Part shown: in pieces, positions 1 to 11,300 of the stretch
How the letters are laid out: every line of letters begins with the position of its first letter
Position numbering within the stretch: the stretch's first letter is position 1
From: Agapanthus africanus
Taxonomy: Eukaryota; Streptophyta; Magnoliopsida; Asparagales; Amaryllidaceae
Length of the DNA: 64,000 bases
Direction of reading: 5' to 3'
Assembly (NCBI GenBank): GCA_030015575.1
Contig: JASDDO010000001.1
Coordinates: 511,929,772-511,993,771 of the forward strand
Notes under the pieces: model-generated
Database searches by the model: none
What the model was told of the DNA's origin: nothing
The model's input: only the letters and a program-made list of their open reading frames with translations
Position numbers and translations under genes: made by a program

Positions 1-838
1 AGTTCTATAGTGTTCGTGACATAGCAATTACCAAAGGCATGTGTGTTCGCATGAATAGTGCACGTGCGACATAAACCAATGGTAATGGTGCAAGTGTCCT
101 GTGAGATAATATCATATATATCTATGATGATGCAATGCAGTGAGATGAATGACTAGGAGACTACGCATATAAACACAAGCACTACTAGTAACCTTGACTA
201 TCCGGCGTCTCGCGCCATCCAGACGATCCTCCATAGATGTATACATTTATTCACCGGGACGTCTCGGCTAATCTGATCCAATCTCAACTTTGTCTTTCCG
301 CGCCACGTCCGACGCCTCTGTACCCGACCCTAGGATAGCATACAAGTAAATAAGAGGATAGATATGTAATTAATCGTGAAAACAAACAATACAAGACAAC
401 CAACGCGCACTAAGTAGATGCGTACGCACTTGGTGCACAAAACGAGCTCGCGACAATACCACAAACCACAACTAGGGTCGCTATACGTAGCAATCCCATA
501 ACCTAGAACCCAATCGCACCCATCGCACATTCACAACACACTAAATATTTTAGGGAATAGGTAGTAAATCATCAAAATCTCAAACTTAATTAAAATCGAT
601 TTATTCCAAAAACTTAGTAAGCATCACTTAACCATTTTAGTGCAAATCTAGATGTTTTAACAAATCTAGTGACCACAATGTTCACTTAATAATTTTATTA
701 AGCCACACAAATCTTAACTAAATTTTAATCTCACCCATTCACACACTAATCATGAAATTAGTTTTGCAAGAATATTTAATTAGGACAAATTAAAAGTAAC
801 CATTAACAAGTTAACAACCAGTTTAGATTTTTCAAGTC
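1..838. other. AT-rich flank, probable left part of an LTR-like sequence
   Basis: No gene is visible. The sequence is AT-rich with a GC-richer patch at about 190-320. It is continuous with 9131-10026 once the CACTA element inserted at 842 is ignored, and that right-hand part ends in GAACGTTACA, a common end of plant Ty3/gypsy LTRs. The left boundary lies outside the window or is not recognisable. This is inference. Confidence 0.3.
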
Positions 839-855
839 TTACACTACTACAAATA

Positions 856-1345
856 AGGGTTGCCCCTACGGGCATATGCGTAGGGGCTAAAAAATACCCC
901 GTAGGTGCAAAGGCCGCAGGTGCAAGTTGAAGCCCTGAACTTGCCCCTACGGGCAAATTCTTGCCCCTACGGATATCTGTGTAGGTCCTGTTGCCCCTAC
1001 GGAGTAATGCGTAGGGTAAAAAAAAGTTATATTATTTATGGTTTTTTAATATATTGAATGTACCTACGGACATAACCGTAGGGGCATGCTCTAACCCCTA
1101 CGGATATACGCTTAGGTACCTATCCGTAGGGGCCATATATCAGGATTCCGGATATTTAGCCCCTACGGATAACGCTGTAGGGGCTAGGCTGTTGGCCCTA
1201 CGGTTGTGTCCGTAGGGGCACTCCCAACCCCTGGTACTGCGATGAGGGGGAAAATATCAGTTACTGCTGATATTGTGCCCCTACGGGTTTAGCCGTAGGG
1301 GCAACATGTGTACCTACGGATTAATCCGTAGGTACACAATATCTG
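856..1345. repeat. Left subterminal repeat array of the CACTA element
   Basis: About sixteen copies of CCCCTACGG or CCGTAGGGG, in both orientations and often paired across a short spacer so that they can fold into stem-loops. In En/Spm elements such subterminal motifs are the binding sites of the TNPA protein; that role is inferred here from family knowledge. Confidence 0.8.
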
Positions 1346-1925
1346 TATTTTTTTTTTAAAAATGGGCTGCTAGATTTTTTCCCGCCCTGTGTACAATAAT
1401 ATATACATCAATCAAATATAAAATTAATCATCACACAACATATATCGCAGTATTCATATTCACATCTCACGCATATAATATACAAAAGAAACCAAAAAAC
1501 TGAATATGATATAAATATAAACCGAAATCAATATCGCCCAAAATGTTTCAAAATGTAGTACAATATGTATCATATAAATAAATACATGTTTCAAAAAATA
1601 AGAATCAAAATGCTAGCCTAGCTCGGTCCAGCTCCACCTCTGATAAACGCTAGAATCTTGCGCCTACCCCGTCGCGTCTGGACCTAACGTGTGCAATAAG
1701 CGTGTAAGAACTCTGTTTATTCGAATTCTTATCATTATCGAGTTATTTCGAAACCCCATTTGGATATCTAGTTTGGAAAACTGTAGTTTATTTTAATTAG
1801 ATATGTACATGTATGATTAATAAAACCTAAGTCTACAACCAAATAAGCTCAGGCTACGTACTGATATTGGATATGTTGATATCTATAATATGACATGATA
1901 TTTTACTATTAAGTAGTATACATAC

Positions 1926-2150
1926 CAGCATCTCCTTCAACTCCTGAACGGTGGCCTTCAAGCTCTCCAGTTCCTGCTGGATACGTCGCTCACTGGAGAC
2001 GGAGGAAGTAACCACCGGGGTGGAGTCCAACCTCATATGGGCCCTGCTAGAGCCCAGTCCTCGGCCTCTCTCCCAACCTCCGTGGTGCCGTCCGTGTGCG
2101 GCGTCCAGGACTGGGGTCAGCAGCCTCGAATGCTGCCTTCTCCCTAGCAA
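1926..2150 (-). pseudogene. TNPA-like / plant Ptta-En-Spm transposase exon fragment
   Basis: A minus-strand exon of 225 bases, preceded by CTGACAG and followed by a GTATG donor. One frame reads GLGSSRAHMR and then ERRIQQELESLKATVQELKE, a Glu/Leu-rich coiled coil like the C-terminus of plant En/Spm 'Transposase_24' proteins. A second frame, open near the acceptor (AREKAAFEAADP), also looks protein-like, so an indel inside the exon is likely. It is the only transposase remnant recognised in this element. Identification is by pattern, not by search. Confidence 0.45.
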
Positions 2151-2792
2151 CTGTCAGAACATTATATTTAGCACATACTGGTCTATAAAATTGATAAGAA
2201 ATACCAAAATCAACAAATTCAAAGCCTTACCTACAGAGATAGAAGATGTGCTCCTCTGGTATCTGCATGTATCAAAATTTGAATAATATTAATTAATTTC
2301 AGTACATACATATTAACAAGGTAAACTCGCATATAGCGCTGCTTACACATATGACAGGGAGTGAACAAGCTCTTGTAGATCATCAGGCGCAAATCTAATC
2401 TCATCAAGCAGCCCATGATAATGAGTTGGATGACTAAACAAGGTCCACGACTTACAATCATTCCCGCGTGAGAGCACATATAAAAATCATAGTTTCTAGG
2501 ATGACAAATTTTATTGTCAACTACTGTTACCACCTATAGCTAGACAATAATAAAAATTACTAAGAGCAAAAGGAATATGTGTATATTTATGATATAGCAT
2601 TCTAAATCAATATATATGCCCTATATGATATATAAACATACATGGAGGAACGGGAGTGGCCTCTGTCCCTGATATGGACCCATCACCAACAACTAGACAA
2701 TCAAATATTGACAATATAAGTAATTTTGACATAAACAGGCACGGATATCTATAATATTACATTCAAAATGGATATTAGAGAGCGCACCTGCA

Positions 2793-3119
2793 GTGAGAAG
2801 TGATAAAAGTATCACCCAACAAGGGTGTAATTTACAGAATCAGTTGAGACTCTTGAAAGTCATAGAAGAACCTGACCTGCACAAATCTGATGTATGCTTT
2901 CCATTGGACACTAAGAAGTCTCTAAAGGGAAAAGCCTATGTGAAAGCCATCATTAGTTCATATCAAAAGATTGATGCTGAAACAGAGAACAATGAATGCC
3001 ATTTTCTTCTTCTTCTGCCACATTACTATCTTCTCCTTCTTCTTCTGCCACATTACTGTCTTCTCCTTCTTATTATATGCACGTGCAAATTCAATGACTA
3101 TATTAAGAATATGGATTAA
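2793..3119 (+). CDS. Hypothetical 108-aa frame, first of three copies
   Basis: The protein begins MRSDKSITQQGCNLQNQLR and contains VIEEPDLHKSDVCFPLD and KAYVKAIISSYQKIDAE. It ends in a Leu-rich tail made by CTTCTTCTGCCACATTACT repeats. It is not recognised. The preserved frame in all three copies may mean it came from a real coding exon, or only that the copies are young. No start context or promoter supports expression. Confidence 0.25.
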   Translation: MRSDKSITQQGCNLQNQLRLLKVIEEPDLHKSDVCFPLDTKKSLKGKAYVKAIISSYQKIDAETENNECHFLLLLPHYYLLLLLLPHYCLLLLIICTCKFNDYIKNMD

Positions 3120-3912
3120 TAGTGGGTAGGAAAAGTATTTCTCAAATTGTTTTTGCGTCTAAAAATCATAAACTACTAAGTAATAGCATACATAATTTTT
3201 TTAGTATAAAGGTTGTTATTTTAAGTTTTCCCTTATAGAGATATGATCTAACTGCCTTTATAAACTATAAGTGTGCAGAAAATTATGATAAGAAACCATA
3301 AGAAAGGGTCGTAGCCATGCATAACCTTGAATCTACATACCAAATCATGCACAAGTATGCAATTATTGTCACCTTGCCTTGGAATATAAAATATCTTAAG
3401 ACTATAAGCGAGCATTTAAATCTTGATAGCTTTTGACTTCAACATATATTTTTCTCAAGTACCATGAAATGTACTTCCTCCGTATAAACCATTTTCAGGA
3501 AGATAGATTAATAATGACAAATTATCTATTGTGGCTCACTAGGTTAGCATTTTCTCTTCTATTGACCATCTTACTAATCTGCTTGGTAAATTTATTCGGA
3601 ACCGGCTGCGAATCATTAAAAGACATGCATAAGAATGAAAGCTAAAATACAGATATATAGTATATCGATACATCGAAACTTCAAATTTGCGATGACAATC
3701 CAGAGATATTTATTTCTACACACGTGGTGCGCGTGCGAATGCGTCAGGCATCATGGACAAATGTTTGAGAACATGGAAAGTATTATTAGTATAAAGTAAT
3801 TAAAACTTTTAAACACCTTGGGTAGATATTTTCTTAGTTGATGCAATCATATCATGAGGACTAAATTTAAGCTATTATACATATGCATATGTATTTTTCT
3901 AACCTAATATAT

Positions 3913-3943
<31 letters not shown>

Positions 3944-4960
3944 AACACCGGTTTGGTAGAGAAATCAGGTAGCAGGATCCTGAAGAAATGGAGTCCATAG
4001 TATTGCTCATCATCATCATCCATGATCCCTTTTGATAATATTTTTTCAAAGGGATCATGGATGATGATGATGAGCAATGCTATGGACTCCATTTCTTCAG
4101 GGTCCTGCTACATGATTTCTCTACCAAACTGGTGTTCTCTCTCTCTCTCTCTGTGTGTGTGTGTGATATATTAGGTTAGAAAAATACATATGCATATGTA
4201 TAATAGCTTAAATTTAGTCCTCATGATATGATTGCATCAACTAAGAAAATATCTATCCAAGGTGTTTAAAAGGTTTAATTACTTTATACTAATAATACTT
4301 TCCATGTTCTCAAATATTTGTCCATGATGCCTGACGCATTCGCATGCGCACCACGTGTGTAGAAATAAATATCTCTGAATTGTCATCGCAACTTTGAAGT
4401 TTCGATATATCGGTATGCTATATATCTGTATTTTAGCTTTCTTTCTTATGCATGTCTTTTAATGATTCGCAGCCGGTTCCGAATAAATTTACCAAGCAGA
4501 TTAGTAAGATGGTCAATAGAAGAGAAAATGCTAACCTAGTGAGCCACAATGGATAATTTGTCATTGTTAATCCATCTTTCTGAAAACGATTTATATGGAG
4601 GAAGTATATTTCATGGTACTTGAGAAAAATATATGTTGAAGTCAAAAGCTATCAACATTTAAATGCTCGCTTATAGTCTTCCAAGATATTTTATATTCCA
4701 AGGCAAGGTGACAATAATTGCATGCTTGTGCATGATTTGGTATGTAGATTCAAGGTTATGCATGGCTACGACCCTTTCTTATGGTTTCTTATCATAATTT
4801 TCTGCACACTTATAGTTTATAAAGGCAGTTAGATCATATCTCTATAAGGGAAAACTTAAAATAATAACCTTTATACTAAAAAAATTATGTATGCTATTAC
4901 TTAGTAGTTTATGGTTTTTAGACGCAAAAGCCATTTGAGAAATACTTTTCCTACCCACTA

Positions 4961-5287
4961 TTAATCCATATTCTCAATATAGTCATTGAATTTGCACGCG
5001 CACATAATAAGAAGGAGAAGACAGTAATATGGCAGAAGAAGAAGGAGAAAATGGTAATATGGCAGAAGAAGAAGAAAATGGCATTCATTGTTCTCTGTTT
5101 CAGCATCAATCTTCTGATATGAACTAATGATGGCTTTCACATAGGCTTTTCCCTTTAGAGACTTCTTAGTGTCCAATGGAAAGCATACATCAGATTTGTG
5201 CAGGTCAGGTTCTTCTATGACTTTCAAGAGTTTCAACTGATTCTGTAAATTACACCCTTGTTGGGTGATACTTTTATCACTTCTCAC
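4961..5287 (-). CDS. Hypothetical 108-aa frame, mirror copy
   Basis: Inverted copy of the 2793-3119 frame in the right arm of the palindrome, with only a handful of residue changes. Not recognised. Confidence 0.25.
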   Translation of the reverse strand: MRSDKSITQQGCNLQNQLKLLKVIEEPDLHKSDVCFPLDTKKSLKGKAYVKAIISSYQKIDAETENNECHFLLLLPYYHFLLLLLPYYCLLLLIMCACKFNDYIENMD

Positions 5288-5318
5288 TGCAGGCGCGCTC
5301 TCTAATATCCATTTTGAA

Positions 5319-5799
5319 TATCTATAATATTACATTCAAAATGGATATTAGAGAGCGCACCTGCAGTGAGAAGTGGTAAAAGTATCACCCAACTAGGGTG
5401 TAATTTACAGAATCAGTTGAGACTCTTGAAAGTCATAGAAGAACCTAACCTGCACAAATCTGATGTATACTTTCTATTGGACACTAAAAAGTCTCTAAAA
5501 CGAAAAGCCAATGTGAAAGCCATCATTAGTTCATATCAGAAGATTGATGCTAAAACAGAGAACAAGGAATGTCATTTTTTTCTTCTTCTGCCACATTACT
5601 GTCTTCTCCTTCTTCTTCTGCCACATTACTGTCTTCTCCTTCTTATTATGTGCGCGTGCAAATTCAATGACTATATTGAGAATATGGATTAATAGTGGGT
5701 AGGAAAAGTATTTCTCAAATGGCTTTTGTGTCTAAAAACCGTAAACTACTAAGTAATAGCATATATAATTTTTTTAGTATAAAGGTTGTTATTTTAAGT
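5319..5799 (+). repeat. Third, direct copy of the palindrome arm end
   Basis: Starts with TATCTATAATATTAC, the same bases that flank the left arm at about 2747, and repeats the first ~465 bases of the left arm, including a 108-aa frame at 5366-5692. It is more diverged from arm 1 than the two arms are from each other. The order is therefore copy, inverted copy, direct copy. Confidence 0.8.
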
Positions 5800-7560
5800 G
5801 CGCGTGCAAATTCAATGAAAGCAGAAACTCCAGTGACAAACTTAGGTTGCATACATTGTTGCCAATTCACATACATCTAGTCCATAACCCTGACGTACTC
5901 ATGGGCCATGTTAGACTGTATCATATAAATTATAGGTTATGATGACTATATTGAGAAATCTAAGAACGGGATGGTTACTGACAAAGGAGAAAATCCGTGT
6001 ATATGCTTTGTGTGTGCGTTTGTCGTTGGAAAGAATAAATTATCAATAATTAAAGTTAGATTTGAGGATACCCATGTATGAGTTGTATTCTATATATGTG
6101 TGGTTCGATTTATGATTTCGTTTAAGTGTAGGGTTGTTTTTACTTAAAGAAGTATCACCATCTACTATATATAAAAAAATGTAGTAAACTAGGACTAGAA
6201 CTCATTTAACATTATCAACTAGTGAGATTTCAATGTCGAAAACTCCCTAAAGAGGAAAATTACTAAAAGGAAATGACTCTTTAAACAAAACGCATCCACT
6301 AGCAATAATATGGAACTGAGACTCGATCAAGATTCTCTGGACTAAAAAATTCCAAGGAATTGCTATTTGAATTACGTTAATTTGGAACACGATCGTTGTA
6401 AGTTGTACTTTTCCCGACTTGTGTCATGCCCATGAGCACACAAACTTCTCCCCAATCACAAATCCCAGTCTAGATTGGTATTCAAAATTTATTTAATTAG
6501 TTTGTGATCCACATCATTGATTCGTTGCTTGAGGCATCAATGTAGGCACAAATATCACTGAAGCAGCCTAAATCACCATATGAACCGGTTATCGGTTTCA
6601 ATTCCATCAGAATTAGAATTTCATCCGAACAACTTTCACACAGTAATCGGAACCTGGTCAACAAATTTGTCATGCCCGTTGTGGTTTTACTTATGTACAG
6701 TACTTCCACAAAATAAGTGCTGTCATTTCTAAATGGAAGTTTCTCAGTGCCACCATAGTAGCAGAAGATGGAATCGTTTATCGCAACTAGATTATGCTAA
6801 GCCTCGGATAGATTAGGCAAACATGATCTAAAAGAATATAATTAGCAGAGGAAAAATATAATAAAACAAAACAAAGCGTAGCAAATAAGATAAAATAAAA
6901 TAAAGATATAGAAAATAAAAGAGAGTTAAGTTTTCGAGAGGAGAGGTGCAAGATATCATGTGCCCCGAAGAAAAGGAGGGCAAAAACAGTGTTGGCATTC
7001 ATAAGAGGAAAGCTAGACTAACAAGAAGAAACATTACAAATATTACTATGTTTATGAATTATCACAGAAAATCAACCCAGAATCTGCAAGAAAATCAAAA
7101 GTATGGCTCAAATATGAGACGGACAAATATCTTTTCCTCTCTTATCTTTTCTTTTTGAAAACAAATACCAGAAAATGTTGACTTTCTGGATAGATAGGAG
7201 TGGATATGATAAAAACATGTAAAGGGTGCATGGAAGAGCTAACAGAGACTCTTTGTTGCAACTTTATAGTAAACGGAACAATAACTAGCATATTCAAGTT
7301 AAAAGAATTGAAAGAATAATGAACATGGCTTACAAACTTGGGTGAGAACGATGTGACACTCAGAAAAACATCTAAAAGACAAATTCCTACGGAAATGCGC
7401 AGAGTGATCTTTTACTATCTAACACAGTGAACTAAAACATTGGGCTTAGGATTTGTAAGCTAGAAGTACAAAATGAAAACAAGTAGTACCTTTCTAACTA
7501 CGGCATAGTCTACAAGAGACAAGTTAAGCTCCACATCTGACTCAGCCTGATATGAATGTA
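5800..7560. other. CACTA interior, AT-rich filler
   Basis: No convincing gene. A minus-strand frame at 6497-6709 (with NLLTRFRLLCES) could be a captured host exon, but it was not recognised. Several stretches look like captured introns. Confidence 0.3.
6316..6390 (+). repeat. 75-bp direct repeat, copy 1 (copy 2 at 7952-8024)
   Basis: Begins GAGACTCGATCAAGATTCTC and runs to TTAATTTGGAACACG. The two copies differ by about one base and lie 1.63 kb apart, bracketing the captured SH3P-like exons. They lack the TG...CA ends of an LTR. They may mark the edges of the captured segment or a tandem duplication with later insertion. Confidence 0.7.
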
Positions 7561-7569
7561 CAACCTACA

Positions 7570-7817
7570 GAACTGGGCTTGGACATGCTTCAATTCTTGG
7601 CCGCTCTGATGCCATTTGTTTATCAAACATAAAGATGTGCAAAAATTGTTGGCAAATTACTCGGCAGAACTTAACTTGCATTTATTTCTAATGCCTGCAA
7701 AAAGCAGCCTTAGTTTTGGGCTAAACAGAAAAGTGGTTTGTTTGATTACCTCAGCTTCAAGCTGGTCAAGGATTTGTAAGATTCTCTGATGGTAAGTCTG
7801 TTCTGATTCAGCCTTAA
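7570..7817 (-). pseudogene. Captured SH3P-like host gene exons
   Basis: The first exon (7750-7817) has an AG acceptor and a GTAATC donor and encodes KAESEQTYHQRILQILDQLE. The next (about 7570-7615) continues in phase with MASERPRIEACPSPVL. Together they match the linker after the BAR-like region of plant SH3-domain proteins (SH3P1/2/3), which reads like YHQRVLQILDQLE followed by SERQRIEAP. The acceptor of the second exon appears mutated (CAA for CAG). SH3P proteins act in clathrin-coated vesicle and autophagosome traffic. Only this fragment is present, without promoter or SH3 domain, as expected for transduplication by a CACTA element. Confidence 0.62.
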
Positions 7818-8181
7818 CTGCACAAAGTGCAACAATACAAGTCAAATATGATAACCATGACATGCTAATTCAATGCAGGTAACATAACTAGTAAATGGTG
7901 AATTAAGTACCATTGCAAGTGGATGCGTTTTGTTGAATCAATATGATCTTGAGACTCGATCAAGATTCTCTGGACTAAAAAATTTCAAGGAATTGCTATT
8001 TGAATTACGTTAATTTGGAACACGTTTGTATGATTGAAGCTAAGAAACAAATATATTTCCATATTATATCATGCATTGTTTTATCAAAAATAATTTTATC
8101 GCATACCTAGCTATGTGTTGAAGTAGGCTATATATCTCAACAGAGAGAGAAATTTATAACCAACATGCCACGAATATTGAG

Positions 8182-8187
<6 letters not shown>

Positions 8188-8240
<53 letters not shown>
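8188..8240. repeat. (TA)n microsatellite
   Basis: About 26 uninterrupted TA units. Confidence 0.95.
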
Positions 8241-8243
<3 letters not shown>

Positions 8244-8392
8244 TAGACATTTGAATCTAGACAAATAGAAAACAAAACTTTATTGCTCCCTTGTCTCTTA
8301 TCAAAATCATTAGAAATGTTCATTTTTTCGGGGCTCAAAATTTCCTTCACAAGCTTTAAAAGAAACCTAGAAAAATTCTCACCCTCTGCCGC

Positions 8393-8650
8393 AACCCCCT
8401 GCCCCAACCCTAACCCTAGCCCTAACCCCAACCCGAGCCCCAGTACCCTAACCCCAACCACAGCCCTAGCCGCAACCCGAGCCCGAGCCCCAATCCCAAC
8501 CACAGCCCTAGCCGCAGCCCGAGCCCGAGCCCCAACCCCAACCACAGCCCTAGCCGCAGCCCGAGCCCCAGCCCCAACCCTAGCCCTAGCCCGAGCCCCA
8601 GCCCAACCCTAGCCCCAGCCCGAGCCCCAGCCCAACCCTAGCCCCAGCCG
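8393..8650. repeat. C-rich telomere-like minisatellite
   Basis: Imperfect short units such as CCCTAACCCTAGCCC and CCAACCCGAGCC. Part of it equals the plant telomere strand shape CCCTAA, but the units drift to CCCTAG, CCCGAG and CCCCAAC. Long frames across it are artefacts of the missing stops. Confidence 0.85.
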
Positions 8651-8691
8651 CACCCCCAATAAAAAATTTGATAAATTGAAGAATTCCTTAC

Positions 8692-8890
8692 CTGTGTAGA
8701 GGCGACGACGAGAACTCCGATGAGCCGGCGCCGGCGACGACGAGAACTCCGATGAGCGACGACGAAAGCAGGCGGTGGCCACGATGAATCGGCGGCGCTG
8801 GCGATGACGAGAACGACGATCGATCGGCGGGAACGGAGGTTTGGGAATTTTTTGTTCGCGCGAGATAAATTGGGAATAATGAGCGTAGGG
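8692..8890 (-). promoter_or_regulatory. GC-rich minus-strand leader exon of the CACTA element
   Basis: A GC-rich block with GGCGACGACGAGAACTCCGA repeats lies between the right subterminal array and a canonical donor (ACACAG then GTAAGG, minus strand, at 8692/8691). In En/Spm elements the promoter end is next to the GC-rich untranslated first exon, so this marks the 5' end of the element's transcript. Inference from position and splice site. Confidence 0.5.
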
Positions 8891-8927
8891 ATCGATCTGA
8901 GCTTTTAATTTAAATCCCTGTTTAGAT

Positions 8928-9112
8928 GCCCCTACGGATAAGTCCGTAGGTTCTTGGTTTGCGGCTCCGTAGGGGCAAACAACAATTTAAGATTTAATAA
9001 TTTTTATATAAATATGTAAGGACCGTAGGGACAACCTTATAGCCCTACGGATTAATCCGTAGGGCCAAAATAAATCTGCCCCTACGGATTTCACTATCCG
9101 TAGGGGCAAACC
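8928..9112. repeat. Right subterminal repeat array of the CACTA element
   Basis: About eight copies of CCCCTACGG/CCGTAGGG motifs in both orientations, matching the larger left array. Confidence 0.8.
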
Positions 9113-9130
9113 CCTATTGTAGTAGTGTTA

Positions 9131-10026
9131 AGATATTAATCTATACTTAACTAACTTGATTTATTGATAAAAACCCTAACTTTTAATTCAAACCCTTCTC
9201 TTGAAAACTTTATTGGCAAATAAAACTATATTAACACCTAATCTAAATCTATGTTAAAGCAATTATTAACAAAATAAAGTAGGATTTGGTTTTATACCTT
9301 AAAAGAATTTGGAGGATCCAACTTGCTAGCCTTGCCACCAAAATGCTAATTTGCATCAAGATCCAAGCTTAGATTTGAACAAAGAATTTGTGATGATTTT
9401 AGCTAGGATTTTAAGGTTTAATTTGTGGATTTTTGTGGGGGTTTTACAAAGAAAAGAAGAAGAATGGAGAGAGAAGGGGGGTTGCTGCCTTGTGCAGGCC
9501 GAGAATGAGGGGTGAGGGTGTGTGTGTGTCTGTGTGTGTGAGAGAGAGAGAGAGAGAGAGTGAGAGAGTGGAAGCCAAGTCAAGAGACCCATATCTCAAT
9601 TATTTAAACACCATATTTCTTTGTTTATTATTTCCTTTTTAATTTTCTTTTCTATTAATTTTTCCTTGAATTTCTAGAACCATCTTGACAATTTCTTTTC
9701 ATTTCAAAAATAACATGTTACATTTTGGTTTAATGTGTCATGGTGCACTAAACTTGTATTAACCCATTCTAATTTGTAATTATCGCTAATTTGGAGTATA
9801 AGTGTAAGATTAAAATAACAATTAAAATTAATTAATTAAGGAAAATATTTGAGTAAACTAGCAGTTAATAAGTGACTAATTAAATACCAATACTAGCAAT
9901 TACATACCTAAAATAGGTATATTTAAGTCTACGTGGAAAAATAATTATATCTTGGTTTTTTACGGAAAACACGTATTATCAATAATTAATACACAATTAA
10001 CCTAATCGAATTTTCAGAACGTTACA
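9131..10026. mobile_element. Probable LTR end (solo LTR or remnant), interrupted by the CACTA element
   Basis: AT-rich with a (GT)n(GA)n microsatellite at about 9520-9570. It ends TTTTCAGAACGTTACA at 10026, the style of many plant Ty3/gypsy LTR 3' ends. The start was not found, and no internal region or target duplication was confirmed. May be an ordinary intergenic sequence. Confidence 0.3.
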
Positions 10027-10493
10027 TATATCAATACAAAAATATAAATCATACTCAAAGTATGAGATATTGATATACTACACACACACACATGATATAT
10101 GAAAACCAAGATATATGACACATGTATATACATATTCATATTATGAATATTAAGACAACAAATCCGAGTAATATATCGATATCAAGGAATATAACATAAG
10201 TAAAGTATGTCGATGTTGATATATTACTCGATATGCACAAGATATAGGATAAGTAAGCTAAACATTAAGTGTATACAAGTTTAGTATCGATAAGGTAAAG
10301 CAAGATAAGAGACACTAAACGAACTATTCATATTTAAGCTATCATCAAAACTAAATAAAAGGATTATCAAAATCCATAAGCTATCATGCGAGTGCCGCAG
10401 GGGCCGCGGGCTCGTGAATGAATATCTCTTGGCATGCGTGAGAAGGATGCAACTCGGGACCATGATGTGTGTGATATACCGTAGACTAAATAC

Positions 10494-11300
10494 CTTGGCC
10501 TCCCATGTAAACTCTCTCGTGCCGGTCCGAGTTGTGTCGCTGAAAGACGTTCTTGTTGATCACATAAAGGTCATCGGCTGTAGGAGCTCGGCCGTGCTCC
10601 TCAACAAACCCATTGACCCGCTGCTCAATCGCACCGCTCATCAGTTGCTGCAAGAAATTATAGTATGAACTAAGTTAAGTCAATTATTGAAAATGAAGTA
10701 ATTTAAATAACTACAAGAAATCATATAGGATCATGCTTACATAATGCCCAGTCGCCTTCTGTGAGCTGGGGCAGCTGGAGCCACCTGTAAACCCCGTATG
10801 ATAAAGATCCATGCGACTGGGCATTCCTCCCGTCTGTCTCGCCTGGAATTTAGAAAAAAAATTGATTTAGATCAACTTTAGAAAGTTGAAAAATATTTGA
10901 TTTGTATTTACATGAGCAACTCCATATTGGGAGGAGTTCATCCCTCCACCCAACCAATAATCAGTGTTGCGACTCTGCGCCACTGATCCCCGCTGGCTTC
11001 TATTCTACCATTTAGATATGATATAATATGTCATACTAATAAAGAATTAATGTCTGATGCTATTAAAGTTTTTGGTGATATGCATACCCTAAATTCAGGC
11101 GACTTGAAGTGATCGATCATAACGGCCTAATATTTATCCGTCCAATTCACGGACTTTGCCGCCCATTTTTCCTCATTGGTGGTGGCCTTACTCCATTTCA
11201 CGTGGACATAATGTTTGTGATCATGCTAACTCCCTAACATGTATATGAACAGTCGGTCTCGGATGCGTGCAGAGGAACGAGAGAGCTGTCAATCCACCAG
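10494..11300 (-). pseudogene. CACTA TNPA-like (Transposase_24) gene, spliced exons
   Basis: Four minus-strand exons are visible. From high to low coordinates: about 11088-11300 (with HVKWSKATTNEEKWAAKSV and IDHFKSPEFR, donor GTATGC); 10912-11004 (NRSQRGSVAQSRNTDYWLGG, donor GTAAAT); 10741-10842 (ARQTGGMPSRMDLYHTG, donor GTAAGC); 10494-10647 (QQLMSGAIEQRV, EEHGRAPTADDLYVINK, donor GTATTT). Spacing and motifs fit the plant En/Spm TNPA-like family, which binds subterminal repeats. The first exon has two in-frame TAG codons, so it is decayed. It probably belongs to the CACTA element whose promoter end is at 36190-36544. Confidence 0.6.

Larger units (their letters stand above)
2763..5318. repeat. 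2.6-kb palindrome inside the CACTA element
   Basis: Two arms of about 1.27 kb (2763-4033 and 4045-5318) are near-identical inverted copies with an ~11-base centre around TAATATTTT. The outer boundaries are the sequence TTCAAAATGGATATTAGAG and its complement. Two ORFs recur in mirror image: a 108-aa frame at 2793-3119 (+) and 4961-5287 (-), and a 70-aa frame at 3433-3645 (+) and 4433-4645 (-). Simple repeats inside the arms have diverged: (CA)n on the left, (TC)n(TG)n on the right. A transcript across it would form a long double-stranded RNA. Confidence 0.9.
842..9127 (-). mobile_element. CACTA (En/Spm) transposon, complete ends, non-autonomous
   Basis: The ends are inverted repeats starting CACTACTACAA (842 onward) and ending TTGTAGTAGTG at 9127. 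The matching inner parts read into GCCCCTACGG on both sides. The 3-bp target duplication is TTA (839-841 and 9128-9130), the size expected for CACTA elements. Both termini carry dense repeats of CCCCTACGG and its complement. No full transposase (TNPD-like) is visible. Only one TNPA-like exon remains (1926-2150, minus). The interior holds a giant palindrome and captured host exons, so the element must move with help from a relative. The GC-rich leader with a splice donor at 8692-8890 suggests transcription from the right end on the minus strand. Confidence 0.87.

Noticed and set aside
3904-4165. (CA)n and (TC)n(TG)n tracts as CRISPR-like or regulatory arrays
   Set aside because: Ordinary microsatellites in the palindrome arms of a plant genome.
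6316-8024. 75-bp direct repeats as LTRs of a TRIM element
   Set aside because: No TG...CA ends, no primer site or polypurine tract, and the interior contains captured host exons.
8111-8612. Pro/Arg/Ala-rich frames on both strands
   Set aside because: Artefacts of the C-rich minisatellite and the (TA)n tract.
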